Origin: GBS-DC sp964451985 | GTDB lineage: Bacteria; Armatimonadota; Fimbriimonadia; Fimbriimonadales; GBS-DC | Direction of reading: 5' to 3' | Assembly: GCA_964451985.1 (NCBI GenBank) | Contig: CAYVKB010000001.1 | Location: 1-64,000, forward strand | DNA length: 64,000 nt | Part shown: in pieces, positions 1-8,074 of the stretch | Layout: each line of letters starts with the position of its first letter | Numbering within the stretch: the first letter of the stretch is position 1 | Notes under the pieces: model-generated | The model's database searches: none | Told to the model about the DNA's origin: nothing | Seen by the model: the letters and a program-made list of their open reading frames with translations, nothing else | Position numbers and translations under genes: made by a program

Positions 1-252
1 TGCTTGAACCGAACAGCGGCTGTTGGAGGGCGAGGCTCCGCCGAGCCATCTGTCTCTCTGTCTTCTTATACTGTAGGGATTGTACAGCGGACGGCTCGGC
101 GGGAGCCTCGCCCTCCACGAAAAGGATGGACGGCTCGGCGGGGGGCCCCCCCCGCCACGAAAAGGATGGACGGCTCGGCGGGCGCCTCGCCCTCCAAACG
201 TGAGCTTTGCGTGGACATAACCGCACTTTGTGTTTTAGGCTGTCTTTTGTGT
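1..252. repeat. Intergenic palindromic/tandem repeat cluster
   Basis: No gene is visible here. There are two near-identical direct units of about 39-40 bp (89-127 and 128-167) and a third partial unit from 168. Each begins GGACGGCTCGGCGGG and, in the best copies, continues GCCTCGCCCTCCAC. An inverted copy lies at 25-47 (GGAGGGCGAGGCTCCGCCG...), so RNA from either strand could fold. The cluster lies just beyond the stop of the MFS-HEAT gene. It resembles in style, but not sequence, the repeats inside the hydrolase near 59.4-59.9 kb. Confidence 0.7.
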
Positions 253-2616
253 TCAAATCACACTTACTGCCAGTAGCCACGACTCGAGGCAATCGGGCGC
301 GTGGTGGAGAAGTTGCAGTTGCGGGTGATTGGGCAGAGCATGACGCAGGATCTGCAATGCGCTGCCGTAGTCGCCGTAGGCATAGGCGCGGAGGGCGTCG
401 GAGAGTTCGGGCTGCTCGCGCAAGCGCAAGGCGAGGGCTTTCTCAATCAGGCGGTCGCGACGTGGCTCATCGGCAGTGAGGAGGGTATAGAGGGAATCGT
501 AGCGCCCCAGCAGTTGCGCGACACTGAGGGCGATTTGCTGGCGGACGAGGGTAGAGGGGGCTTGCGCCATCGTCGTCAGCAGGGACGGGATGTCGGTGGT
601 ATCGCCATGCTTGGCAAGCGCGCGGGCTAACGGCGCAATCACGGCGGGGTCAGACTCGGCTTGGAGGTGCGCGCGTAGCATCGGGGCGAGATGGGCATCG
701 GAGGGCAGCGCGGCAATCGCCATCGCCGCGTCCGCGCGCACATCGGTAGACTCCGATTCCAGCCAGCGGACAAGGCGCAGCGTGTCCACGCATTCCTGCA
801 CGGTATGGGGGTCGGCGTGTTCCAGCGCGGCGGCAAGGGCTTTCAGCAGGTTCGACTGTTCCAGCGGTCCGGGTGCGCGCTCCAGTCGTTCCAGCAGGGC
901 GGGTAGGGCGTGCGGGTCGGCGATGTGCCTGAGTGCCTGAATCGCTGCAATCCGCACCTCGATGCGTTCGGCGTCCAGCAGAGTCGTGAGTTCCTCGGTT
1001 GCGTCGGGGCTACCAATGGCGCCCAACGCTTCGGCGGCTTCGAGGGCGAGGTCACTCGCGGGGTCTTTAAGAACTTGCAACAGCGCGGGCACGGCACGCG
1101 GGTCGCCAATCGCCCCCAGCGCTTTGGCAGCTTCACGGCGCACTTCGGGAATCGGGTCGCGCAGTGCGGTAATCAGCTCCTCCACTGCCAGCGGGGTCTT
1201 CTCCTCAGCTAAGGTGCGCACGGCGTTCAGGCGCGTGGCGACGTCCGCTCGACCCCGCAATTGCCGCATCGCCCGCCAGCCGCGCGGACGCGCCGACGCC
1301 CGCAGCTGCGACAGCACATACCGCGTGGAACGCTCATCTGGCTCGCGAATGCCCCGCAGCCACGGCAACGCAAGCAACCGAAGCAGTGACGCCATTCCAA
1401 ACAGCACGAAAAAGCGCGTGGGGTCGGGTACGTAGGGCTTCATCGCCTCCATCAGCGCTCCGCTCGCGAACGCTGCCAACCCTCCCATCAGCGACACAAT
1501 CGCGCTTAATGCCCCCATATAAACCGCCCGCTGCTCCGGAGGTGCAACCGCCACGTTCAAATTGAACTGCGTCAACCCCACGCCCGCCCACAGCGAACCT
1601 GCCAGAACCTGAATAAAGTAAATCACGCCCACACTCCACACATAGCGTTCCGGATCGGTCAAAAACCACAGGTACGGCAGAAACGTCACACCCCACAACG
1701 AGATTACCAGCAGAGGCTTGTTGCCGAACTTATCCGCCAGGTAGCCCCACACGGGCATCGCGACGCTGCTGAATAGTGCAGCGATTAGCCCCGACACCTG
1801 CACCATCAGGTAGGGCATCTTGATTTGCTCCAGCATGTAGACCGTGAAGAACTGCCCAGCGAACATCTGACCCCACACTAGGAAGGTGTTAAAGCCCAGC
1901 AGCATGCGGAAGTTGCGCGTGCGGAACGGCTCGCGATAGAACTCCAGCACCCCGCGTAGCCCCTTGCGCTCGATGGGCGTGCGGGGCGGCTCGGGCATCT
2001 TACGCAACGCCCACAGCGATAAAAACAGAAACAGCGCGCCCAGCCCGTACAGCACGCCGAACGCGACTGCCTCCGAGAACCGCTGATACTTCACCGCCTG
2101 ATCCAGAAAAATCGCGGGAGGCAACGCCGATGCCGCCGAGACCAAGCCCAGTATCATATTCCGCCTGCCGAAATACCGCCCGCGATAGTCAGGAGGCACT
2201 AATGCGCTCAGCCAGGCGAGAAACGCCGGCCCCGCGAATGAGCCAAGTATTGCCGACAGAATCAGCAAGCCTGCAAAGAGTTGCAGGCGCGGCGTGGAAT
2301 CGCTCAAAAAGGGCAAAAACGCAATCGCGATGAACGGCAGGCGCGAATAAAAAGCGTACTGAATTACCAGTCGCTTCTGGCTGGGCGCAGTGTCGGCTAA
2401 GTAGGCGGTGAGAATCTGCAGCGCGCCCGCCAGCGAGGGCACGGAGGTGATGATACCAATCCACAAATCGTTCGCCCCAAAGTAGCGTGCCAACCCAATC
2501 TGGAACGCGCCTGAGGTGAGCGCGACGAACAGGGTGAAGAACGCGGCATCCCAGTTCGCCCAGCGCAAGCCCCGTGCAATCTCAAGGCGCGACAAGCCGC
2601 GCTCGGTGGGCGTCAT
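253..2616 (-). CDS. MFS transporter fused to a C-terminal HEAT-repeat domain
   Basis: A 787-residue membrane protein. Residues ~20-425 form a 12-helix major facilitator fold. The loop motif GYLADKFGNKP (291-301) matches the conserved MFS loop, and YRGRYFGRRN (144-153) sits in the equivalent loop region of the first half. From about 455 to 775 the protein becomes soluble helical repeats of PBS-lyase/HEAT type (for example EVRREAAKALGAIGDPRAVP and later copies). MFS proteins usually end near 400-450 residues, so the C-terminal half is an added cytoplasmic scaffold. The substrate cannot be told from sequence. The start ATG overlaps the stop of the upstream lipoprotein gene (ATGA), so the two are probably translationally coupled. 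Confidence 0.85.
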   Translation of the reverse strand: MTPTERGLSRLEIARGLRWANWDAAFFTLFVALTSGAFQIGLARYFGANDLWIGIITSVPSLAGALQILTAYLADTAPSQKRLVIQYAFYSRLPFIAIAFLPFLSDSTPRLQLFAGLLILSAILGSFAGPAFLAWLSALVPPDYRGRYFGRRNMILGLVSAASALPPAIFLDQAVKYQRFSEAVAFGVLYGLGALFLFLSLWALRKMPEPPRTPIERKGLRGVLEFYREPFRTRNFRMLLGFNTFLVWGQMFAGQFFTVYMLEQIKMPYLMVQVSGLIAALFSSVAMPVWGYLADKFGNKPLLVISLWGVTFLPYLWFLTDPERYVWSVGVIYFIQVLAGSLWAGVGLTQFNLNVAVAPPEQRAVYMGALSAIVSLMGGLAAFASGALMEAMKPYVPDPTRFFVLFGMASLLRLLALPWLRGIREPDERSTRYVLSQLRASARPRGWRAMRQLRGRADVATRLNAVRTLAEEKTPLAVEELITALRDPIPEVRREAAKALGAIGDPRAVPALLQVLKDPASDLALEAAEALGAIGSPDATEELTTLLDAERIEVRIAAIQALRHIADPHALPALLERLERAPGPLEQSNLLKALAAALEHADPHTVQECVDTLRLVRWLESESTDVRADAAMAIAALPSDAHLAPMLRAHLQAESDPAVIAPLARALAKHGDTTDIPSLLTTMAQAPSTLVRQQIALSVAQLLGRYDSLYTLLTADEPRRDRLIEKALALRLREQPELSDALRAYAYGDYGSALQILRHALPNHPQLQLLHHAPDCLESWLLAVSVI

Positions 2617-3329
2617 AGGGCGCGCACCTCCACGCGCCAGTCCACAATATCCAAATCGGGGTCAGGTACATCCCCACGCGGTTCCAGGTTTGTGTCCGCG
2701 TTGCGCAGGATACGGTTCTGGTCAATCCGAATGTTCAGATACTGTGCCACGCCCAGTGCGGGGTCGCCCAGCGCGTCCACCACCTTGGGCGTGAGGTCGT
2801 TCGGGTCAATCGGAATGCGGTCGGTGGCGATGATATTCAACTGGATGAACTGCATCTGCTGGGCGTCGACAGGGTTTGGAATAAACTGCGTGAGGTCGAT
2901 CTCAAAGCGCAGGCGGTCGGACTGCGCCCCCACAGGCTCGCTGAAGCGCGGTGCACCCAAGTACTGGAACACCGAGAGGTTCGTGTTGGGCGCAACGCGA
3001 TACAGCGCATAGCCTCCTGCTGGCTGCAGGTTGTCGAAGCGCATAAAGTGAGTGAACGCCCCTGCAGCGAAGCCATTGCCCCAGGGCGGCGCAATCACCG
3101 GCACAGGTCCCGCCTGCCCTGTGGGGTCGTTGCTGAGGTTGAACAGCACGAAGTAGTGATAATCGGGGCGGATGCGTCCCGCAACCTGCACCTCCACCAC
3201 GATTCGGCGCACGCCGCCCACGTCAGGCGTGTCGGGGAACCGCGCACATGCCGAGAGGCTCAGCAACAGCAACAGGTGCATACCTGCCCGCGCTGCTTGC
3301 CCTATCCTCCCTGACGCGCCTTGCGGCAT
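2613..3329 (-). CDS. Putative lipoprotein, unknown function
   Basis: 238 residues. The N-terminus has a hydrophobic stretch followed by a lipobox (LLLSLSAC, cysteine near residue 28), so it is probably an exported, lipid-anchored protein. The rest is beta-rich with no family I recognise. The start at 3329 is favoured because TATACT lies exactly 7 nt upstream (3337-3342), the spacing of a leaderless promoter. An internal Met at residue 17 would give a more standard signal peptide and is the alternative. It is the first gene of a two-gene unit with the MFS-HEAT transporter, overlapping it by 4 bp, which suggests a shared membrane-associated role. Confidence 0.65.
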   Translation of the reverse strand: MPQGASGRIGQAARAGMHLLLLLSLSACARFPDTPDVGGVRRIVVEVQVAGRIRPDYHYFVLFNLSNDPTGQAGPVPVIAPPWGNGFAAGAFTHFMRFDNLQPAGGYALYRVAPNTNLSVFQYLGAPRFSEPVGAQSDRLRFEIDLTQFIPNPVDAQQMQFIQLNIIATDRIPIDPNDLTPKVVDALGDPALGVAQYLNIRIDQNRILRNADTNLEPRGDVPDPDLDIVDWRVEVRAL

Positions 3330-3336
3330 AGCATGG

Positions 3337-3342
3337 AGTATA
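3337..3342 (-). promoter_or_regulatory. Leaderless-type -10 box (TATACT, 7 nt before ATG)
   Basis: On the minus strand TATACT is followed by CCATGCT and then the ATG of the lipoprotein gene. There is no room for a ribosome site between the predicted transcription start and the start codon. The same spacing recurs at several other genes in this window. Confidence 0.55.
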
Positions 3343-3377
3343 CCTGCCCCACAAGGCGTCCCTTCATAACTTCTGCG

Positions 3378-4916
3378 CTACCCGCTCCCCCAAAACCGTC
3401 GGTCGATACTCCGATACTGTACAGCTTCGGCAAGGTGGGGCAGCTGGATTGGCTCGGAGCCTTCTATATCGGCAATCGTGCGGGCGATTTTCATGATGCG
3501 GTCATAGGCGCGTGCGCTCAGCCCCAAACGTTGCACTGCCATGCGCAGGTAGCTGCGGGCGTCCTCGCCAATCGGGCAGTGTTCGCGCACAAGTTTCGCA
3601 CTCATCTGAGCGTTGCACACGATGCCATAGGGCTGAAGACGCTCCAGCTGGCGCAGGCGGGCGCGCACCACACGCTCGCGAATCGCAGCTGAGCTTTCGC
3701 CTGCGTGCAGCGTGAGCAACTCCTCTTGACGCAGGCGCGGCACTTCAAGGTGGATATCGATGCGATCCAGCAGCGGTCCTGAAATGCGCTGCAGGTACTT
3801 GCGAATCACCGTGGGGCTGCAATTGCACTGCTGGTGTGTATCGCCGTAAAACCCGCACGGGCATGGGTTCATCGCAGCCACCAGCATGCAACGCGCGGGG
3901 AACTGTACCGCCGCCTGCACGCGCGAAACGGAGACCACGCCATCCTCCAGCGGCTGACGCATCGCCTCCAGCACATCGCGTTTGAACTCGGGCAACTCGT
4001 CCAGAAACAGCACACCGTTATGCGCCAGTGAGATTTCGCCCGGACGCGGGATACTGCCCCCACCCACCAGTGCAGCGTAGGAGGTGGTGTGATGGGGCGA
4101 GCGGAACGGACGCGCAGTCAGCAAGCCTGTCTTCGGGGGCAGCATGCCCGCCGCGCTATAGAGCCGCGTGGTCTGCAACGCTTCGTCCAGCGTCATCGGG
4201 GGCAGAATCGTGGGCAGGCGTCGTGCCAGCATTGTCTTACCCGAGCCAGGCGGTCCAATCAGCAGCACATTATGCCCGCCCGCCGCCGCGATTTCCAGCG
4301 CCCGCTTGGCTTGTTCTTGCCCTTTAATCTCCGAAAAGTCTACCTCGTACTCGGCGGGCTGGCTCAGTAACGCGTTCACATCTACGCGCGTGGGGAGCTT
4401 GTGGCTGGAGTTAATCAGCAGATGGACAGCGTCAAGCAGCGACTCCACACCGTATACCTCTACGCCACCCACGACCGCCGCCTCTTCAGCGTTAGCGGTG
4501 GGCACTATCAGTCGCTTTTTGCCCTCGTCGCGGGCATGCATGGCGATGGAGAGCGCACCATTCACAGGGCGTACACCTCCATCCAGCGACAACTCACCTA
4601 CAATCATGGTGTCTTCCAACGAATCCAGTGGGATTTGCTCGGACACAGCAAGGATACCAACAGCGATAGGCAGGTCGTAGGCGGGTCCCTCTTTGCGCAC
4701 ATCAGCAGGTGCAAGGTTCACTGTGAGCTTAAACAGTGGGAAGTACAGCCCGGAGTTGCGGATCGCGGTGCGCACACGGTCGCGCGATTCCTGTACGGCG
4801 GTATCGGGCAGTCCGACCAGTGTCCAGTTCGGCGTGCCCTGTTGCAAGTCCACCTCTACCTGCACGGTGAAAGCCTCGATGCCGTGCAAAGCTGCGCTCT
4901 CCACTCGCGCGAACAT
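3378..4916 (-). CDS. comM: YifB/ComM-family Mg-chelatase-like AAA+ ATPase
   Basis: 512 residues from the chosen start; the open frame extends 17 codons further upstream. MFARVESAALHGIEA matches the typical N-terminus of the family, so that Met was chosen. The N-terminal ChlI-like domain (GLPDTAVQESRDRVR) is followed by an AAA+ core with Walker A GPPGSGKT (about 221-228), Walker B VLFLDELPEF and the CxCG-rich segment with GPLLDRIDIH. The C-terminal Mg-chelatase domain is complete. In naturally competent bacteria ComM is a hexameric helicase that promotes branch migration during integration of transforming DNA. No other competence gene is adjacent. Function follows from family membership. Confidence 0.93.
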   Translation of the reverse strand: MFARVESAALHGIEAFTVQVEVDLQQGTPNWTLVGLPDTAVQESRDRVRTAIRNSGLYFPLFKLTVNLAPADVRKEGPAYDLPIAVGILAVSEQIPLDSLEDTMIVGELSLDGGVRPVNGALSIAMHARDEGKKRLIVPTANAEEAAVVGGVEVYGVESLLDAVHLLINSSHKLPTRVDVNALLSQPAEYEVDFSEIKGQEQAKRALEIAAAGGHNVLLIGPPGSGKTMLARRLPTILPPMTLDEALQTTRLYSAAGMLPPKTGLLTARPFRSPHHTTSYAALVGGGSIPRPGEISLAHNGVLFLDELPEFKRDVLEAMRQPLEDGVVSVSRVQAAVQFPARCMLVAAMNPCPCGFYGDTHQQCNCSPTVIRKYLQRISGPLLDRIDIHLEVPRLRQEELLTLHAGESSAAIRERVVRARLRQLERLQPYGIVCNAQMSAKLVREHCPIGEDARSYLRMAVQRLGLSARAYDRIMKIARTIADIEGSEPIQLPHLAEAVQYRSIDRRFWGSG

Positions 4917-5052
4917 ACAGGCTGGTATTACGCAACCCCATCGAGATTCCTGCCTATGGAGGGTCAAAGTGGGGAAACTCCTGATGCTCCAAAACCGCTG
5001 ACTATATCACCAAAGAATACTCGCGGAGCCAGAGTTGGTCGCAGAATCGATG

Positions 5053-5877
5053 CTACGATTGAAACACTGCGCGTAGTGTGTCGGCGATATGGCGCAGCCC
5101 CAGCTCGGGAAATACGCGGTAGCCGCTCACCTCCGCCGTAATGTAGCCCGTGTAGCCAATCGCCTCCAGCGCGGCGCGCACGGTTAGCCACGGCACATCG
5201 CCCTGTAGTGGGTTAGTAAAGCCCTGAATGTTGCCGATGTCGCCCCGAAAGTCCTTCACATGCACGCGCTGGATACGCGCGCCCAAGATGCTAATCCAGT
5301 GCTGGGGGTAGCCATAGGCGAGGATATTGCCCGCGTCAAAGTAGACGCCCACATTCTGGCTCCCGATGGAGTCAACCAGGTCGCGTGTCTCCAGCGGACT
5401 TAGCAAGAAACGGTTCCACACATTCTCAATGGAAATCACTACTTTGCGCCGTTCGGCTTCGGGGGCGAGTTGCTGCAGGGCGGCTTTAGCGCGGTCGTAG
5501 GCAACGTCGTAGGGCGTGTCGGGGGTGACCACGCCGGGCACCACCAGAATTGCGTCCACGCCCATCGCCTGCGCCAGGCGCAACTGCTGACGGCAGAGTT
5601 CGATGGACTCCTCACGTACTTTGGGGTCGGGGTGGGTGAACGGCTTTTGCCAGTAGACGCCGGTAGAGAGCGAACTCAGCTCCACGCCGATAGCGTCCGC
5701 CTCACGCCGAACGGCCTGCGCGTCGGCGTCGCTGGTAGCGGGGCTGAGCGCGCCCTCGAAGTCCATATTGAACTCAATCGAATCGAAGCCCGACTCTTTG
5801 GCGATGCGTAAACAGGTGCGGATGTCCCAGTTGCCGGGCATCGTCCAGCGATTGATCCCGATTTTATAAGTGGGCAT
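5053..5877 (-). CDS. Sugar phosphate isomerase/epimerase (xylose-isomerase-like TIM barrel)
   Basis: 274 residues with the AP-endonuclease-2/xylose-isomerase-like barrel pattern: GFDSIEFNMDFEG early, ISIENVWNRF mid-protein (a metal-ligand Glu), YFDAGN with a metal-ligand Asp, HVKDFRG with His and Asp, and a terminal AEVSGY. These are the usual divalent-metal ligands of the family. The exact sugar substrate cannot be assigned. The gene starts 3 bp beyond the rpmA stop and probably rides on the same transcript. Confidence 0.85.
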   Translation of the reverse strand: MPTYKIGINRWTMPGNWDIRTCLRIAKESGFDSIEFNMDFEGALSPATSDADAQAVRREADAIGVELSSLSTGVYWQKPFTHPDPKVREESIELCRQQLRLAQAMGVDAILVVPGVVTPDTPYDVAYDRAKAALQQLAPEAERRKVVISIENVWNRFLLSPLETRDLVDSIGSQNVGVYFDAGNILAYGYPQHWISILGARIQRVHVKDFRGDIGNIQGFTNPLQGDVPWLTVRAALEAIGYTGYITAEVSGYRVFPELGLRHIADTLRAVFQS

Positions 5878-5880
5878 CCG

Positions 5881-6138
5881 TTAATTCTGAACGGGATTCA
5901 CGCTCACGCGGCGGCGGTGGCGCGGTCCTTCGAACTGCACATAGCCATCCACCAGTGCGAACAGTGTATCGTCGCTGCCGCGTCCGACGTTGCGTCCCGG
6001 ATGGAACTTCGTGCCGCGCTGACGTACAATCACGTTACCAGCGCGCACAAACTCGCCGCCATACGCCTTCACGCCCAAAAACTTCGGGTTGCTATCCCGA
6101 CCGTTCCGTGTGCTGCCGACGCCTTTTTTACTTGCCAT
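5881..6138 (-). CDS. rpmA: 50S ribosomal protein L27 (bL27)
   Basis: 85 residues, the usual L27 length. It begins MASKKGVGSTRNGRDS, and VIVRQRGTKFHPG is diagnostic. The open frame extends 13 codons upstream, but GAGGAGG stands 8 nt before this ATG and the family N-terminus fits here. L27 lies at the peptidyl-transferase centre of the large subunit. In most bacteria rpmA follows rplU (L21). Here the gene upstream is the NSS transporter unit instead, and the gene downstream is a sugar isomerase. Confidence 0.97.
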   Translation of the reverse strand: MASKKGVGSTRNGRDSNPKFLGVKAYGGEFVRAGNVIVRQRGTKFHPGRNVGRGSDDTLFALVDGYVQFEGPRHRRRVSVNPVQN

Positions 6139-6187
6139 AGTTGTCGCCTCCTCAAGTTGCTCGAGCGTCCCACTCAAGCCTCACAGG

Positions 6188-6211
6188 AGCACGGACATTC
6201 TTGTCCGTGCT
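6188..6211. repeat. Dispersed palindrome (10-bp arms, 4-nt loop)
   Basis: AGCACGGACA, loop TTCT, then TGTCCGTGCT: a perfect inverted repeat between the NSS small subunit and rpmA. Close relatives occur at 36062-36083, 43214-43235, 40293-40314 (inside a gene), 47306-47329 and 47396-47419 (inside fliH). No T-run follows on the minus strand, so it is a dispersed element rather than a clear terminator. Confidence 0.8.
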
Positions 6212-6229
6212 ACAGATTTAGATTATACC

Positions 6230-6343
6230 TCACTTGGCTGTCTGATTGTTCCCGCCAATCAGGATGCGGTAGTAGCAATAGATAACCAGCACCGTGAAGA
6301 ACGTCCACGCGCTCAGCATGAATACCCAGCCTTGCCAGTTCAT
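6230..6343 (-). CDS. Small single-helix subunit of the NSS transporter (MetS-like)
   Basis: A 37-residue protein, easily missed because of its size. It starts MNWQGWVFMLSAWTFF, continues with a hydrophobic helix (about residues 6-25) and ends in a short charged/polar tail. Its ATG overlaps the TGA stop of the NSS symporter gene (ATGA), and AGGTGATCGA lies just upstream. Corynebacterial MetP, an NSS-family methionine/alanine importer, needs a small single-span partner (MetS) encoded directly downstream. Position, size and topology match that arrangement. The assignment is by context and topology, not by a conserved sequence motif. Confidence 0.72.
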   Translation of the reverse strand: MNWQGWVFMLSAWTFFTVLVIYCYYRILIGGNNQTAK

Positions 6344-8007
6344 TCGATCACCTCCGCGCGTTGCATGCTCTTGCGCACATTCCATGCGTACCAGATGAGC
6401 GCGATTTGCAAGATGAACACGAAAATCACGAATCCGCGTACCATCCAGATGTGCCAGCCGACTTCTAAGCCCGCCGCCTCGATGGGGCGTGTGAAGAGTT
6501 GCCCGTCTCGGAACGGCACAATCACGTTCTCCCAGTACCAGACGCCCAGAATCGTCGCCAAGATAATCGGCGTAACATACTTGGCGCAGTAATAGAAGAA
6601 GCGCGGCACACGCAGCAACGCGCCCTCATGCATCTCTTTCCAGACTTTGTCCGCGCCGAAAATCCACATTAGAATCACGACCTCAATCAACGCCATCAGC
6701 GGCGGTCCAAATGTACCCGACCAGAAGTCGTACACATCGATGCCACCCTTAATCCAGATGGCGAACTGCACACCAATCAGCCAGAAAATAGCGAGCGCTG
6801 CAACGGCGCGTTGGCGCGTCAAGCCGAACTCGTCCTCCAGAAACGCGATAATCGGCTGACACATCGCCACGACGGAGGTCATCGCCGCAAAAAATAGCAA
6901 CAGGAACCACAGAAAGCCTAACAGGTTGCCCGCAGGCAAGAAGCTGAAAATCGCGGGCATCGACACAAAGCCGAGATAGAAGCTGCCTTTGGAAGCAATC
7001 AACTGCGCTGCTGCCACCCCAAAGAACGCCGACGCCGCCGGCAGCGCAATCGATGCGCCCAGCACGACCTCCGCGAAGCTGTTCGAGGCAGTCGTGGACA
7101 GTCCCGTGAGCGTCACATCGTCGTTCTTACGCAGGTAGGAGGCGTAGCACTGGATTGCGCCCATTCCCAAGCTGAGCGAAAAGAACACCTGTCCCGCCGC
7201 CGCCAGCCAGGTTTTAGCATCCAGCAACACGAACACCTCTCTACCGTCGCGCTCGATGTACCACTTCGGCTCCCACAAAAACGCGATGCCGTTCATCACA
7301 CCGTACTCTTCTGACACCGGGTGCCCCAGCGTGAACACACGAATCATCAGTACGACTGCTAATACAAACAGCAGCGGCATCGCGATTTTCGCCAGCACCT
7401 CGATTCCACCCGACACACCGCGCACCATCAGCCACAGCGTGAGGAAGTAGACCACCGCGAAGATGGCAAGCGTGAACACATCGGGCGAGAGGAAAACGCT
7501 GCCGTCGGTCTCGCCAGAGTATTGCCCCAGAAACTGCGCGTAGGGCGCAAGCACCGTGTTGGAAATCTCCTCTGTGGTCATACCTTCGTGAAGCAGCGAG
7601 CGGTCTACCTGAGGAATCTGTCCCAGCAGCGTTTTGATACTGTAGCCCAGCGTCCACGAACCGAGATAGGAATAGTAGAACAGAATCAGCGTGGGGATAA
7701 ACAGCCCCAGCACGCCGAGATACTTGGCGACGGGATGTCGCCACATCAGCTGGAACATAGCGGGCGTGGTACCGTGTCCGCGCACACCGCCGTAGCGTCC
7801 CTGTGTCCATTCCAGCCACATCAGCGGAATCGCCATCAGCAGTAGGCAGATGAAGTAGGGGATCAGGAACGCGCCACCGCCGTTCGCCGCCGCCTGCCCC
7901 GGAAATCGCAAAAAGTTGCCCAGTCCGATGGCGTTGCCCGCCATCGCCAGCACCAAGCCTATCCGTGTACCCCAATGCTCGCGTCCGCCGTTGCCGTTGT
8001 TTGCCAT
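6340..8007 (-). CDS. Sodium-dependent neurotransmitter:sodium symporter (NSS/SNF) family transporter
   Basis: 555 residues, about 12 transmembrane helices. The N-terminus has the diagnostic TM1 pattern: GLVLAMAGNAIGLGNFLRFP followed by NGGGAFLIPY. The unwound TM1 glycines and asparagine that bind Na+ and substrate are present. The family couples Na+ entry to amino-acid uptake; the amino acid is unknown here. The downstream 37-residue overlapping gene suggests a MetP-MetS-like two-subunit importer. Translation from this ATG is supported by the conserved TM1 spacing and a GGAGGTAA ribosome site. Confidence 0.93.
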   Translation of the reverse strand: MANNGNGGREHWGTRIGLVLAMAGNAIGLGNFLRFPGQAAANGGGAFLIPYFICLLLMAIPLMWLEWTQGRYGGVRGHGTTPAMFQLMWRHPVAKYLGVLGLFIPTLILFYYSYLGSWTLGYSIKTLLGQIPQVDRSLLHEGMTTEEISNTVLAPYAQFLGQYSGETDGSVFLSPDVFTLAIFAVVYFLTLWLMVRGVSGGIEVLAKIAMPLLFVLAVVLMIRVFTLGHPVSEEYGVMNGIAFLWEPKWYIERDGREVFVLLDAKTWLAAAGQVFFSLSLGMGAIQCYASYLRKNDDVTLTGLSTTASNSFAEVVLGASIALPAASAFFGVAAAQLIASKGSFYLGFVSMPAIFSFLPAGNLLGFLWFLLLFFAAMTSVVAMCQPIIAFLEDEFGLTRQRAVAALAIFWLIGVQFAIWIKGGIDVYDFWSGTFGPPLMALIEVVILMWIFGADKVWKEMHEGALLRVPRFFYYCAKYVTPIILATILGVWYWENVIVPFRDGQLFTRPIEAAGLEVGWHIWMVRGFVIFVFILQIALIWYAWNVRKSMQRAEVIE

Positions 8008-8074
8008 GCGTTACCTCCATGTCCTACGCGATTAGATGTGATTCGTAATTTCATCAGAGTTTCCTGCCTAAGGT

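Noticed and set aside
1..479. Two short plus-strand open frames at the left edge
   Set aside because: They run through tandem repeats and then antisense to the MFS-HEAT gene; nothing in their sequence suggests a protein.
6188..6211. Palindrome considered as an intrinsic terminator
   Set aside because: No T-run on either side, and near-identical copies occur within coding regions, so it is a dispersed element.
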